Below, piece after piece: positions 10,053 through 18,649 of a stretch of 64,000 nt of DNA. Below the pieces are notes generated by a model. That model did not search any database, was not told the DNA's origin, and was given only the letters and a program-made list of their open reading frames with translations. The stretch lies in assembly GCF_014171575.1 (NCBI RefSeq), contig NZ_CP050453.1:2790001-2854000 (forward strand), written 5' to 3'. How positions within the stretch are numbered: position 1 is the first letter of the stretch; each line of letters starts with the position of its first letter. Source of the stretch: Microbacterium sp. Se63.02b. Its GTDB lineage: Bacteria > Actinomycetota > Actinomycetes > Actinomycetales > Microbacteriaceae. A program made the translations under genes and the position numbers.

Positions 10053-10511
10053 ATGGCCAACCTCGACGAGACCGACCGGAGGATCCTCGGTGTGCTCGAC
10101 ACCGACCCGCGTCGCCCGGTCGCGCTGATCGCCCAGGACCTCGGCCTCGCCCGAGGCACCGTGCACTCCCGGCTCGACCGGCTCGAATCGGGCGGCTACC
10201 TGCGCGCGCACAGCTCCCGCATCCCCCAGGCGCTCGGCCGAGGCGTCGCGGCCTCGATCCTCGTCGAGCTCGACCAGCACCAGATCACCGCGGCGATCGA
10301 CGCCCTGAGCCGCATCCCCGAGGTTCTGGAGTGCTTCGCACCCGCGGGAGACACCGACCTGCTGCTCCGCGTCGTCGCGAAAGACCCCGACGACCTCTAC
10401 CGGGTGGCCGAGGTCGTGCGCCTGTGCCCCGGGATCCTCCGCACCTCCACGAGTCTCTTCCTCCGGGAGGTCATCCCCTATCGGGTCAGCGCCCTCCTGC
10501 AGGCGGAGTGA
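10053..10511 (+). CDS. Lrp/AsnC family transcriptional regulator
   Basis: A standard Lrp layout of about 150 residues: an N-terminal winged helix (LDETDRRILGVLD, then GLARGTVHSRLDRLE as the recognition helix) and a C-terminal RAM/effector domain (LLLRVVAKDPDDLYRVAE). The chosen start is ATG 10053, which gives the family-typical N-terminus. GTG 10026 and ATG 10041 are in frame; AGAAGG at 10033-10038 is too near 10041 and rather far from 10053, so the start is uncertain. Such proteins sense amino acids and act as dimers or octamers. Its target is unknown; it stands alone, followed by convergent ispE. Confidence 0.88.
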   Translation: MANLDETDRRILGVLDTDPRRPVALIAQDLGLARGTVHSRLDRLESGGYLRAHSSRIPQALGRGVAASILVELDQHQITAAIDALSRIPEVLECFAPAGDTDLLLRVVAKDPDDLYRVAEVVRLCPGILRTSTSLFLREVIPYRVSALLQAE

Positions 10512-10534
10512 TCCGCAGCGGCGGCGAACGGGTC

Positions 10535-11464
10535 TCAGCCGATGATGCGCGCCCCGGGAACGGGACCGTGCACGTGCAGCGGATCGAGCCCTGTTTCGCG
10601 GAGGGCGGACTGCACGTGCTGTGCGGTCTCCGGATCGGGGCAGAGCAGCGCCACCGTGGGCCCCGAGCCTGACACGATGCCCTGCAGAGCGCCGGCGAGG
10701 ACGCCCTGCCGGATGGTCTCGGCGAGATCGGGCCGCTCGTACAGCGCGGCCGCCTGCAGGTCGTTGAAAAGCGTGTCGGCGAGCTGCACGGGGTCGCCCG
10801 ACCTCAGCGCCTGGAGCACCGGGATCGGCACGTCGAGCGACAGCGGCGGGTCGTCGGCGAGCGCCCCTCCTCGTCGCGCAGCAGGTCCAGACGCTCGTAC
10901 ACCACGGGTGTCGACAGCCCCTGCTCGCTGGGCACCAGGATCCAGTCGAAGCGTCCCCGCGCCAAAGCCGGGTTGAGCTGATCGCCCCGCCCCGTGCCGA
11001 CCGCGGTCCCGCCGTGCAGGGCGAAGGGCACATCCGCGCCGAGACGTGCGGCGAGGTCGTGCAGCCGTGCCGCCGACAGGCCGGTGCCCCACAGCGCGTC
11101 GCAGGCGACGAGCGCGGCCGCCGCATCCGCAGACCCCCGCCCATGCCCCCGGCGACCGGGACGCTCTTTCGGATCTCGAGCGCGACGCCCCCGGGTGCTC
11201 CACCGCGGCGGCGAGCAGCTTGGCGGCCCGCATCGCCAGGTTGCGGTCGTCGAGCGGAACCTCGCCCATGTCCTCGTATCCGGAGACCGTGAGAGAGAAG
11301 TCGTCGGAGGGACGCGCGATCACGTCTTCGTAGAGCGAGACAGCCTGGAACACGGTCGCCAGCGCATGGTAGCCGTCCTCATGCCGCCCGCCGACCCCGA
11401 GGAAGACGTTGATCTTCCCCGGCGCGCGTACGTGCACGGATTCGGTGGACGCGGCCTGACTCAT
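10535..11464 (-). CDS. ispE: 4-diphosphocytidyl-2-C-methyl-D-erythritol kinase IspE, three frameshifts
   Basis: A GHMP kinase of the non-mevalonate isoprenoid pathway that phosphorylates CDP-methylerythritol with ATP. The N-terminus ([21 protein letters not shown]) and C-terminus ([13 protein letters not shown]) are in one frame, but the middle, including the ATP-binding [15 protein letters not shown] loop, is not. Three separate G losses in G-runs, at about 11191-11195, 11138-11142 and 10864-10867, move the frame three times and bring it back exactly, giving a normal-length protein of about 310 residues. This essential gene shows well that the breaks are sequence errors. In actinobacteria ispE normally follows rsmA; here an aldo/keto reductase gene lies between them. 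Confidence 0.93.
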   Translation of the reverse strand: MSQAASTESVHVRAPGKINVFLGVGGRHEDGYHALATVFQAVSLYEDVIARPSDDFSLTVSGYEDMGEVPLDDRNLAMRAAKLLAAAVEHPGASRSRSERASRSPGAWAGVCGCGGRARRLRRAVGHRPVGGTAARPRRTSRRGCALRPARRDRGRHGAGRSAQPGFGAGTLRLDPGAQRAGAVDTRGVRASGPAARRGGALADDPPLSLDVPIPVLQALRSGDPVQLADTLFNDLQAAALYERPDLAETIRQGVLAGALQGIVSGSGPTVALLCPDPETAQHVQSALRETGLDPLHVHGPVPGARIIG

Positions 11465-11471
11465 GATCCGG

Positions 11472-12539
11472 TCACAGCTCCGAGGACTTCGCCCACAGGT
11501 TCACGTCGATCGCTCCGGAGAGCTCGTCGATCCTGGCCAGTTCCTCGGCGGCGAACGCCGGACCGTTCACCGCGGCGATGTTCTCGTCGAGCTGCTCGGG
11601 TCGCGAGGCGCCGATCAGCGCGGAGGCGACGACCGGGCTGCGCAACGTCCACTGCAGCGCGAGCTGTGCCAGCGACTGGCCGCGCCCCTGTGCGACCTCG
11701 TTCAGCGCGCGCAGCGACTCGACGGCCTCATCTGTGAGCTTGCCGTCCGGCAGAGAGCCGCGCTTCTGCGCACGCTCCGCCGTGCCGTCACCGAGATACT
11801 TGTCGGTGAGGAGACCCTGCGCCAGCGGCGTGAAGGCGATGGCGCCGAGGCCCGACTGCTCGAGGGTGTCGGTCAGCCCGTCCTCGATCCAGCGGTTGAG
11901 GATCGAGTACGCCGGCTGGTGGATGACCAGCGGCGTGCCGAGCTCCTTAGCGACGGCGACGGCCTCGGCGGTGCGCTCGGCGCTGTACGAGGAGATGCCG
12001 ACGTAGAGGGCCTTGCCCTGGCGGACGAGCGTGTCGAGCGCGCCCACCGTCTCGGCGATCGGGGTCACGGGGTCGACGCGGTGCGAGTAGAAGATGTCGA
12101 CGTAGTCGAGGCCCATGCGGCTGAGCGACTGCTCGGCGCTCGCGAGGATGTACTTGCGGCTCGCGAAGTCGCCGTACGGCCCTGGCCACATGTCCCAGCC
12201 GGCCTTCGACGAGATGATCAACTCGTCGCGGTACGGACGCAGGTCCTCGGCGAAGATGCGTCCGAAGTTCTTCTCGGCAGACCCGTAGGGCGGGCCGTAG
12301 TTGTTCGCGAGGTCGAAGTGGGTGATGCCGCGGTCGAAGGCGTGCCGCAGCAGCGCGCGCTGGTTGTCGAGCGGGATGTTGTCGCCGAAGTTCCACCACA
12401 ACCCGAGCGAGATCGGGGGCAGGTACAGACCGGAGGTGCCGACCTGGCGGTAGGCGAACTGCTGGTAGCGGCTCTCGTCCGCGGCATACGGACGGTGCAG
12501 CTCGGGGACATCGGGGCGGAAGCGCGAGGACTCGGTCAC
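11472..12539 (-). CDS. Aldo/keto reductase (YghZ / L-glyceraldehyde 3-phosphate reductase-like)
   Basis: An intact 355-residue (alpha/beta)8 NADPH-dependent reductase. The catalytic tetrad of the superfamily is visible: Asp and Tyr in FDLANNYGPPYG, Lys in ISSKAGWDMWPG, His in FYSHRVD. The cofactor-binding end has SALIGASRPEQLDEN. The GPPYGSAE and KAGWDMWPGPYG stretches match the YghZ subgroup, which reduces small aldehydes such as L-glyceraldehyde 3-phosphate and methylglyoxal. A TAATCT -10 element (12546-12551) lies six bases before the GTG, so it probably has its own leaderless transcript, although it is inserted between rsmA and ispE. Confidence 0.93.
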   Translation of the reverse strand: MTESSRFRPDVPELHRPYAADESRYQQFAYRQVGTSGLYLPPISLGLWWNFGDNIPLDNQRALLRHAFDRGITHFDLANNYGPPYGSAEKNFGRIFAEDLRPYRDELIISSKAGWDMWPGPYGDFASRKYILASAEQSLSRMGLDYVDIFYSHRVDPVTPIAETVGALDTLVRQGKALYVGISSYSAERTAEAVAVAKELGTPLVIHQPAYSILNRWIEDGLTDTLEQSGLGAIAFTPLAQGLLTDKYLGDGTAERAQKRGSLPDGKLTDEAVESLRALNEVAQGRGQSLAQLALQWTLRSPVVASALIGASRPEQLDENIAAVNGPAFAAEELARIDELSGAIDVNLWAKSSEL

Positions 12540-12551
12540 CGTGCCAGATTA
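12540..12551 (-). promoter_or_regulatory. -10 element for leaderless start of the aldo/keto reductase
   Basis: On the minus strand TAATCT (12546-12551) precedes GTG 12539 by six bases. It overlaps the last codons of rsmA, giving the reductase a promoter within the rsmA 3' end. Confidence 0.5.
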
Positions 12552-13418
12552 GCCCCTGACGTCGACCTCATCGATCGCGGTTGCGTGCTGCGCGATGCGC
12601 TGGTAGTCGTCGACCGTGAGGTCTTCGCCGCGAGCGGTGGGAGCGACCCCCGCGGCGATCAACACCTCGGATGCCGCGGCGGAGCTGCCGAAGATCCCGG
12701 ACAGCGCCTGGCGCAGCATCTTGCGGCGCTGGTTGAACGCGGCGTCGACGATCCGGAACGTGCGACGCCGCTCGTCCTCCGGGCCGCGCTCCCCCTCCGA
12801 CCGGTCGAAGCCGACGAGAAGGCTGTCGACGTTCGGCACCGGCCAGAACACCTGGCGCGACACGGTGCCCGACAACTTCCACTCGCCGTACCAGGCGGCC
12901 TTCACGCTGGGCGAGCCGTAGATCTTCGAGCCCGGCTTCGCGGCCAGCCGTTCGGCGACCTCGGCCTGGACCATCACGACGCCGCGCTGCAGGTACGCGA
13001 AATTCTCGAGGAAGTGCAGCAGGACCGGCACCGAGACGTTGTACGGCAGGTTGGCGACGAGGACCGTGGGCTCACCCGGCAGCTCGGTGATGCGCAGGGC
13101 ATCGGCGTCGACGACCGTGAGCCGGTCGGCCTCGACCCCGTGCTCTGCGGCGGTCTGCGCCAGGCGCGCGGCGAGGCGGTGGTCGATCTCGACCGCGGTG
13201 ACGGAGGCGCCGGTCTCGAGGATCGCGAGCGTCAGGGAACCGAGCCCCGGGCCGACCTCGACCACGCGTTCGTGCGGGCGGACATCGGCTGCCTGGACGA
13301 TCTTGCGGACCGTGTTCGCATCGGTCACGAAGTTCTGGCCGAGCTTCTTCGTCGGGGTGACGTCGAGCTCGGCGGCGAGGCGGCGGATCTCGGAGGCGCC
13401 GAGCAGGGTGACGGTCAT
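12549..13418 (-). CDS. rsmA: 16S rRNA (adenine(1518)-N6/adenine(1519)-N6)-dimethyltransferase RsmA
   Basis: An intact 289-residue enzyme (KsgA family). The S-adenosylmethionine motif I is VEVGPGLG at residues 53-60, followed by the acidic VEIDH and the catalytic NLPY at 123-126; the KKLGQNF N-terminal signature is at 24-30. It dimethylates the two adjacent adenines of the 3'-terminal helix of 16S rRNA during 30S maturation. The ATG at 13418 is preceded by GGGGAG at a suitable distance. It diverges from the MFS gene across a repeat-filled spacer of 244 bases. Confidence 0.97.
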   Translation of the reverse strand: MTVTLLGASEIRRLAAELDVTPTKKLGQNFVTDANTVRKIVQAADVRPHERVVEVGPGLGSLTLAILETGASVTAVEIDHRLAARLAQTAAEHGVEADRLTVVDADALRITELPGEPTVLVANLPYNVSVPVLLHFLENFAYLQRGVVMVQAEVAERLAAKPGSKIYGSPSVKAAWYGEWKLSGTVSRQVFWPVPNVDSLLVGFDRSEGERGPEDERRRTFRIVDAAFNQRRKMLRQALSGIFGSSAAASEVLIAAGVAPTARGEDLTVDDYQRIAQHATAIDEVDVRG

Positions 13419-13452
13419 CCGTCCATTCTCCCCTACTCTCCCGGTGTCCCCG

Positions 13453-13528
13453 TGACTCAGTGACTCAGTGACTCAGTAACTCAGTGACTCAGTAACTCAG
13501 TGACTCAGTGACTCAGTGACTCAGTGAC
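13453..13528. repeat. 8-bp tandem repeat, nine full units of TGACTCAG / TAACTCAG
   Basis: Nine consecutive octamers run from 13453 to 13524, with a partial tenth ending at 13528. Units four and six read TAACTCAG, the rest TGACTCAG. The unit contains the near-palindrome TGACTCA. It lies in the spacer between the divergent rsmA and MFS genes. A unit length not divisible by three, in non-coding DNA, suits slippage that would change promoter spacing rather than a protein. Confidence 0.95.
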
Positions 13529-13653
13529 CTTCTCTGGTGCCCTCCCTCGGTGAACTCGTCGCCCCCGCCGCATGGGCCGCAATTCAGCAACCTTCTCTGG
13601 TGCCCTCCCTCTGTGAACTCGTCGCCCCCGCCGCATGGGCCGCGATTCAGTAG
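13528..13653 (+). repeat. Two upstream copies of a 63-bp direct repeat; a third copy forms the 5' end of the MFS gene
   Basis: Copies begin at 13528, 13591 and 13654 with CCTTCTCTGGTGCCCTCCCT and differ at few positions. The third copy contains the GTG start and first codons of the MFS transporter. Copies one and two carry the same GTG-CCC-TCC-CTC start-like codons, lack one base relative to copy three after about 30 bases, and run in frame into TAG at 13651-13653. That TAG is also the start of TAGCCT, the presumed -10 for copy three. This looks like tandem duplication of a promoter-proximal segment with the duplicates decayed. Confidence 0.9.
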
Positions 13654-13663
13654 CCTTCTCTGG
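13651..13663 (+). promoter_or_regulatory. -10 element for leaderless start of the MFS gene
   Basis: TAGCCT (13651-13656) is followed by six bases and GTG 13663. The corresponding hexamers of the two upstream repeat copies are TGACCT and CAACCT, which lack the TANNNT consensus, so only the third copy appears active. Confidence 0.5.
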
Positions 13664-14946
13664 TGCCCTCCCTCGGTGAACTGATCGCGCCCCGCCGCAT
13701 GGGCCGCGATTTCCGCTGGCTCCTCGCGTCGTCGTGGACCAGCAACATCGGCGACGGCGTCGCCCTCGCAGCGGCTCCCCTGCTGATCGCATCGATGACG
13801 TCCTCGCCGATCCTGGTCGCGGCAGGCGCGATCCTGCAGTTCCTCCCGTGGCTGCTGTTCGGGCTGCACGCCGGCGCGATCGCCGACCGCTTCGACCGCC
13901 GACGCCTCGTCATGGCCGCGAACGCCGCGCGCGCCGTCGTGCTCGCCGCGCTGTGCGTGTTCCTCGTCACCGGCGTCGCGAACATCTGGATCGTCCTCGC
14001 CGTCGCCTTCCTCTACGGCACGGCCGAGGTGTTCGTCGACACGGCAGGGAGCACGCTGCTGCCGATGCTCGTGAAGCCCGCCGATCTCGGCACCGGCAAC
14101 GCGCGCCTGCAAGCCGGATACCTGGTCGCGAACCAGTTCGCCGGCCCTCCGCTCGGCGCCTTCCTGTTCGCCGCTGGCACGGCATGGCCGTTCCTGCTCG
14201 AGGTCGTGTGCGTGAGCCTCGCCGTGGTGCTGATCTCACGCATGGCGAAGACTCCGGTGCCCCCGGGAGACCGACACCCACCGCCCGTGCACACCGACAT
14301 CGCCGAGGGCCTGCGGTGGCTGTGGCGCAACCCACCGGTGCGGATGCTGGTGCTCATCATCCTGGTCTTCAACGTCACGTGGGCGGCGCCGTGGGGCGTG
14401 CTCGTCCTCTACGCCACCGAGCATCTGCACATGGGCGCGGTCGGCTACGGCGCGCTGACGACGGCGTCCGCAGCCGGCGGCATCCTCGCCACGCTCAGCT
14501 TCGGCTGGCTCGAGCGGCACGTCTCCTTCGCGACGCTCATGCGCATCGTCCTGTCGCTCGAGGTGCTCATGCACCTGTCGTTCGCGCTCACCACGACGGG
14601 GTGGGTCGCCCTCATCATCATGTTCGTCTTCGGCGCATACGCGTTCGTGTGGGGCACGATCTCCACGACCGTCCGACAGCGCCTGGTCCCCGCCGAGCTG
14701 CAGGGCCGCGTCGCCTCGGTGAACATGGTCGGCGTGTTCGGCGGCATGGTGATCGGCCAGGCGCTGGGCGGAGTGATCGCTCAGCTGTGGGGACTCACGG
14801 CCCCGTGGTGGTTCGCGTTCGGCGGCGCCGCGATCACCCTGCTGCTGGTGTGGAAGCCCATCTCGCAGATCGTGAGCGCGAAGCCGGTCGCCGAGACCGG
14901 GCCCGAAGACGTGGATCCCGAGCGTCAGTCGGCGAACGAGCCGTAG
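13663..14946 (+). CDS. MFS transporter (exporter-like, MFS_3 type)
   Basis: An intact 427-residue, about 12-helix permease. A short cytosolic N-terminus (GRDFRWLLASSWTSNIGDG) leads into the first helix, and the loop GAIADRFDRRRLVM between helices 2 and 3 matches the MFS motif A. This subgroup includes EntS-like siderophore exporters and macrolide or multidrug efflux pumps; the substrate cannot be told. Its 5' end is the third copy of a 63-bp tandem repeat. The last 22 bases overlap the convergent tatD gene. Confidence 0.9.
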   Translation: MPSLGELIAPRRMGRDFRWLLASSWTSNIGDGVALAAAPLLIASMTSSPILVAAGAILQFLPWLLFGLHAGAIADRFDRRRLVMAANAARAVVLAALCVFLVTGVANIWIVLAVAFLYGTAEVFVDTAGSTLLPMLVKPADLGTGNARLQAGYLVANQFAGPPLGAFLFAAGTAWPFLLEVVCVSLAVVLISRMAKTPVPPGDRHPPPVHTDIAEGLRWLWRNPPVRMLVLIILVFNVTWAAPWGVLVLYATEHLHMGAVGYGALTTASAAGGILATLSFGWLERHVSFATLMRIVLSLEVLMHLSFALTTTGWVALIIMFVFGAYAFVWGTISTTVRQRLVPAELQGRVASVNMVGVFGGMVIGQALGGVIAQLWGLTAPWWFAFGGAAITLLLVWKPISQIVSAKPVAETGPEDVDPERQSANEP

Positions 14947-15817
14947 ACGCGCAGGGTGTTGTCGGCCAGCTGGGCGCAGAGCTCGTCGACGTCGATGCCG
15001 AGCTCTGCCGCCATGAAGCGCACGGTGATCGGCACGAGGTACGGCGCGTTCGGGCGGCCCCGCAGCGGTACCGGAGTGAGGAAGGGGGCGTCCGTCTCGA
15101 CGAGGATGCGGTCGAGCGGGGTGACCTTCAGCGCGTCCCGCAGGTTCTGCGCGTTCTTGAACGTCACGTTGCCGGCGAACGACAGGTGGTAGCCCGCGTC
15201 CGCGCAGATCCGGGCCATCGCGTCATCGCCCGAGAAGCAGTGGAACACGGTGCGGTCGGGAGCGCCGACACGGGTCAGGGTCTCGAGCACCGCATCGTGC
15301 GCATCGCGATCATGGATCTGCATCGCGATGCCGTGCTTCTTCGCGAGCGCGATGTGGGCCTCGAACGATTCGAACTGCGGCGCCCGGCGCTCGGGCTCGG
15401 TGCGGAAGAAGTCGAGCCCGGTCTCGCCGATCGCCCGGGTGCGGGGTGCGCCGCGAGCTCGTCGATCACGGCGATCGCCTCGTCCAGGCCCACCCCGCCG
15501 ACCCGGCCCTGCTCCGCATAGGTCGGAGCGTCGTTGGGGTGGATCGCGACGGCGGCGAGCACGCGCGGATCGGATGCCGCGGCCTCGACCGCCCACCGCG
15601 ACGACTCGATGTCTCCCGATGCCTGCACGACGCCGGCGATGCCGACGGCCGCCGCCCGGTCGAGCTGCTCCGTCAGCGACAACGGTTCATCGCCGTCGAC
15701 GATCTCGAGGTGCGCGTGGTTGTCGTACACCGGAACCGTCAACGGCTCGGGGGCCGCCGGATACTTCAGATCCTTGCGCCCGTCGCCATCGCGGCGCTGT
15801 ACGTACGTGCCCGACAT
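14925..15817 (-). CDS. tatD: TatD family metal-dependent hydrolase, frameshifted
   Basis: A TIM-barrel amidohydrolase-like DNase with metal-ligand motifs YDNHAHLE, GETGLDFFRT, IHDRDA, FHCFSG and ETDAPFL in order. TatD proteins are Mg-dependent 3'-5' exonucleases involved in DNA repair and quality control. One C is missing (a G-run of four on the plus strand at about 15443-15446); restoring it joins ELAAHPRTRAIGETGLDFF. The ATG at 15817 is only three bases from the metG stop at 15821, so the two form an operon in the conserved actinobacterial order metG-tatD. Confidence 0.93.
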
Positions 15818-15820
15818 CGT

Positions 15821-17397
15821 TCAGGCCGTGGACTCCACGCGGGGAACAGCGGCGCGAGGCCGTTGACGCTGGTGCCGGGGCGCAGCACGCCCCAGGTTCC
15901 GGCCTCACGGATCGGCTGATCCTGCAGACGCCCGAGGGTCTCGGCGGCGCCGAGTGCGATCCACAGCATCTCGGTCGACTGCGGCATCACCGGCGAGAGC
16001 AGCACAGCGAGAGCGCGCAGCCCCTCGGCGCAGGTGTACAGCACGGTGCCGAGCCGTGCGCGCTGGTCCTCGTCGCGGGCCAGAGCCCACGGCTCGTTCT
16101 CGGTGATGTAGCCGTTGAGCGCGTCGACGATCGTCCAGATCGCCGAGATCGCCTCGTCGATGCGGAACTGCGCGACCGCAGCATCCGCGTTCGCCGCGGC
16201 ATCCGCCACGATCTTCTGGATCGCGAGGTCGTTCTCGGCGTACTCCGCCGCAGGCGGCACGATGCCTTCGAAGTACTTCTCGATCATCGCCGTGGTGCGC
16301 GACGCCAGATTGCCGAAACCGTTCGCGAGCTCGGCCTGGTAGCGCGCCGACAGGTCTTCCCACGAGAACGAGCCGTCCTGCCCGAAGGCGATCGCGGAGA
16401 GGAAGTAGAAGCGGTACGCGTCGGAGCCGAAGACGTCGGTGATCTCGGTCGGCGCGATGCCGGTGAGCTTCGACTTCGACATCTTCTCGCCGCCGACCAG
16501 CAGCCAGCCGTGCGCGAAGACGCCCTTGGGCACCTCGAGGCCGGCAGCCATCAACAGCGCGGGCCAGATCACCGCGTGGAAGCGCAGGATGTCTTTGCCG
16601 ACCACGTGGTACGCGGGCCACCGGCGCGCGAACGTCTCTTCGTCGGAGCCGTATCCGACCGCCGTGGCGTAGTTCAGCAGGGCATCGACCCACACGTAGA
16701 TGACGTGCGACTCGTCCCACGGCAGCGGGATGCCCCAGTCGAAGGTCGAACGCGAGATCGACAGGTCCTTCAGGCCCTGACTCACGAACGACATGACCTC
16801 GTTACGCGCCGAGTCGGGGCGCACGAAGTCGGGCTGGGTCTTGTAGAGCTCGAGCAGAGGCTCCTGGAACTCGCTGAGCTTGAAGAAGTAGTTCTTCTCC
16901 TGCAGCAGCTCCAGCGGCTTCGAGTGGATGGCGCAGACCTTCAACCCCTCGAACGGACCGGTGCCGTCGACGATCTCCGACTCGGGCTTGAACTCCTCGC
17001 AGCCCACACAGTAGAGCGCCTCGTACTCGCCCGCATAGATGTAGCCGCGGTCGTACAGGCGCTGGAAGAACGTCTGCACGTTCGTCTCGTGGCGCTCCTG
17101 GGTGGTGCGGATGAAGTCGTCGTTCGCGACGTCGAGCGTCGTCAGCAGCGGGAACCAGCTCTCGCTGACCAGCTTGTCGACCCACTCCTGCGGGGTGACG
17201 CCGTTCGCCGCCGCCGCACGCAGCATCTTCTGACCGTGCTCGTCGGTGCCCGTGAGCATCCAGGTGTCATCCCCCGCCTGGCGGTGCCACCGTGCGAGCG
17301 TGTCGACGGCCACCGTCGTGTACCCGTGGCCGATGTGAGGCACGTCGGACGGGTAGTAGATGGGCGTGGTGATGTAGAAGGATTCGCCTGCGGGCAT
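15821..17397 (-). CDS. metG: Methionyl-tRNA synthetase, frameshift near the C-terminus
   Basis: A class I aminoacyl-tRNA synthetase that charges tRNA-Met. HIGH is at residues 21-24 (PHIGHGYTT), KMSKS in GGEKMSKSKLTG, and a zinc-knuckle type CVGC with a following CAIH lies in the connective peptide. The start at 17397 (MPAGESFYITTPIYY) is chosen because TAGAAT lies seven bases upstream. One C is missing at about 15842-15845; with it the protein ends LAPLFPRVESTA and stops at 15821. Without it, translation would run into tatD for 18 extra residues. An essential gene, so the break is almost surely an error. Confidence 0.96.
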
Positions 17398-17410
17398 GGG
17401 GACAATTCTA
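17398..17410 (-). promoter_or_regulatory. -10 element for leaderless metG transcript
   Basis: On the minus strand TAGAAT (17405-17410) is followed by seven bases and ATG 17397. This fits a leaderless mRNA and identifies the start. Confidence 0.55.
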
Positions 17411-17437
17411 GGTGCCCCCATGCCCGTGGTTACGCCG

Positions 17438-18607
17438 TCACAGCCCGTTGCGCCGGGCGACCTCCCCGAGCCAGGCGAGCGAGGGCTTGGGTGTCCGCGC
17501 GAACGTCTCGTGGTCGAAGCCGATCAGACCGAAGGTCGGCGCGAAGCCGCTGGCCCATTCGTAGTTGTCGAGCGCGCTCCAGTGCTGGTATGCCCGCACG
17601 TCGATGCCGTCCGCGATCGCACGGTGCAGGCCCTCGAGCGCCCCCTGGGTGTAGGCGATGCGCCGGGTGTCGTCGGCGGTGGCGATGCCGTTCTCGGTGA
17701 CGAGCACCGGCACCCCGCCGCTGCGCTCCCACGCGCTGCGCACCCCGAGTTCGAGCGCTTCGGGGAAGAACTCCCAACCGGTCAGGGTGGTCTCGACGTC
17801 GGTCGACACCGGAAGCGGCCCCTCCGGACCGATGAAGGTGCGGGTGTACGCCTGCACCCCCACGAAGTCGTCTCCGGCCGACTGCTCCAGATACCAGTGG
17901 TCGCGCGGATCGCCGTACGCCGCGAGCATCTCGTCGGCCCCCGGCTCCCCCGTGGAGTGGAAGGCCTGGGTCGCGATCGTCCACCCCGCCTGGACGCCGG
18001 GGACGGTGTGCAGGATCTCCGTTGCCCGGTGGTGGGCCGCCAGCAGCGTGTCGGCGACGCCGAGGTCGGGGTTGGGCAGGCCGTAGGCCACGAGGTTGGC
18101 GGCGTCCTCCCCTCCTGCCAGCATGGCGGCGATGTTCGGCTCGTTGATCGTGCACACGTAGCGCACGCCATCGAGGATCGGCAGCACCGTCTCGACGTAA
18201 CGCGAGAACAGATCCACCGCGTCGTCGGCACGCCAGAAACCGTCTCTCTGGAACCACTGCGGCACCGTGAAGTGCATGAGGGTGACCGTCGGGTCGAGGC
18301 CGTTCTCCCGCGCCGTGTCGATCATGCGACGGTAGTGGTCGAGCATCGCCAGCGACACGAAGCCGCGCTCCGGTTCGATCCGCGCCCACTCCACCGAGAA
18401 CCGATAGGAGTTCAGTCCGGCCTCGGCGAGCAGCCGCATGTCCTCCGGGTACCGGTGGAAGTGATCGGCGGCGTCTCCCGAGGGCTCGACCATGGGCGAG
18501 TCCGGTGCGTGTTCCATCGCCCACCAGTTGCTCGTGGTGTTGTTGCCCTCCACCTGGTGGGCAGCGGTCGCGGCGCCCCAGAGGAAGCCGTCGGGGAATG
18601 CGAGCAC
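17438..18607 (-). CDS. Family 1 glycoside hydrolase (beta-glucosidase-like)
   Basis: An intact 389-residue, single-domain GH1 enzyme with no signal peptide. The acid/base glutamate is Glu156 in CTINEPN and the nucleophile Glu305 in LVTENGI, so it is a retaining beta-glycosidase. It hydrolyses short beta-glucosides or related sugars in the cytoplasm. It is somewhat shorter than the usual GH1 length of about 450 residues. The start is GTG 18605-18607 after an AGAGGAG Shine-Dalgarno. It is the last gene of the LacI-linked ABC operon, so the importer likely brings in its oligosaccharide substrate. Confidence 0.93.
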   Translation of the reverse strand: MLAFPDGFLWGAATAAHQVEGNNTTSNWWAMEHAPDSPMVEPSGDAADHFHRYPEDMRLLAEAGLNSYRFSVEWARIEPERGFVSLAMLDHYRRMIDTARENGLDPTVTLMHFTVPQWFQRDGFWRADDAVDLFSRYVETVLPILDGVRYVCTINEPNIAAMLAGGEDAANLVAYGLPNPDLGVADTLLAAHHRATEILHTVPGVQAGWTIATQAFHSTGEPGADEMLAAYGDPRDHWYLEQSAGDDFVGVQAYTRTFIGPEGPLPVSTDVETTLTGWEFFPEALELGVRSAWERSGGVPVLVTENGIATADDTRRIAYTQGALEGLHRAIADGIDVRAYQHWSALDNYEWASGFAPTFGLIGFDHETFARTPKPSLAWLGEVARRNGL

Positions 18608-18649
18608 GGATGCGCTCCTCTCTCTTACTTGCAGGTCTCTCGTCGCGGT

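Noticed and set aside
10535-11464. Programmed frameshifting or pseudogene status for ispE and other broken genes
   Set aside because: Three separate breaks in one essential gene, all single lost G in G-runs, with no slippery site, stop-codon or pseudoknot arrangement, fit consensus errors better.
11463-13463. A 666-codon open frame on the plus strand
   Set aside because: It is antisense to the intact aldo/keto reductase and rsmA genes and has no domain.
13537-13653. Short open frame through the first two 63-bp repeats (GTG 13537 to TAG 13651)
   Set aside because: It repeats the first MFS codons with a one-base lag and stops before the real gene; it looks like a decayed duplicate rather than a leader peptide, though that was not excluded.
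13453-13660. Possible CRISPR array
   Set aside because: The repeats are directly adjacent (8 bp and 63 bp units) with no unique spacers, and no cas gene is near.
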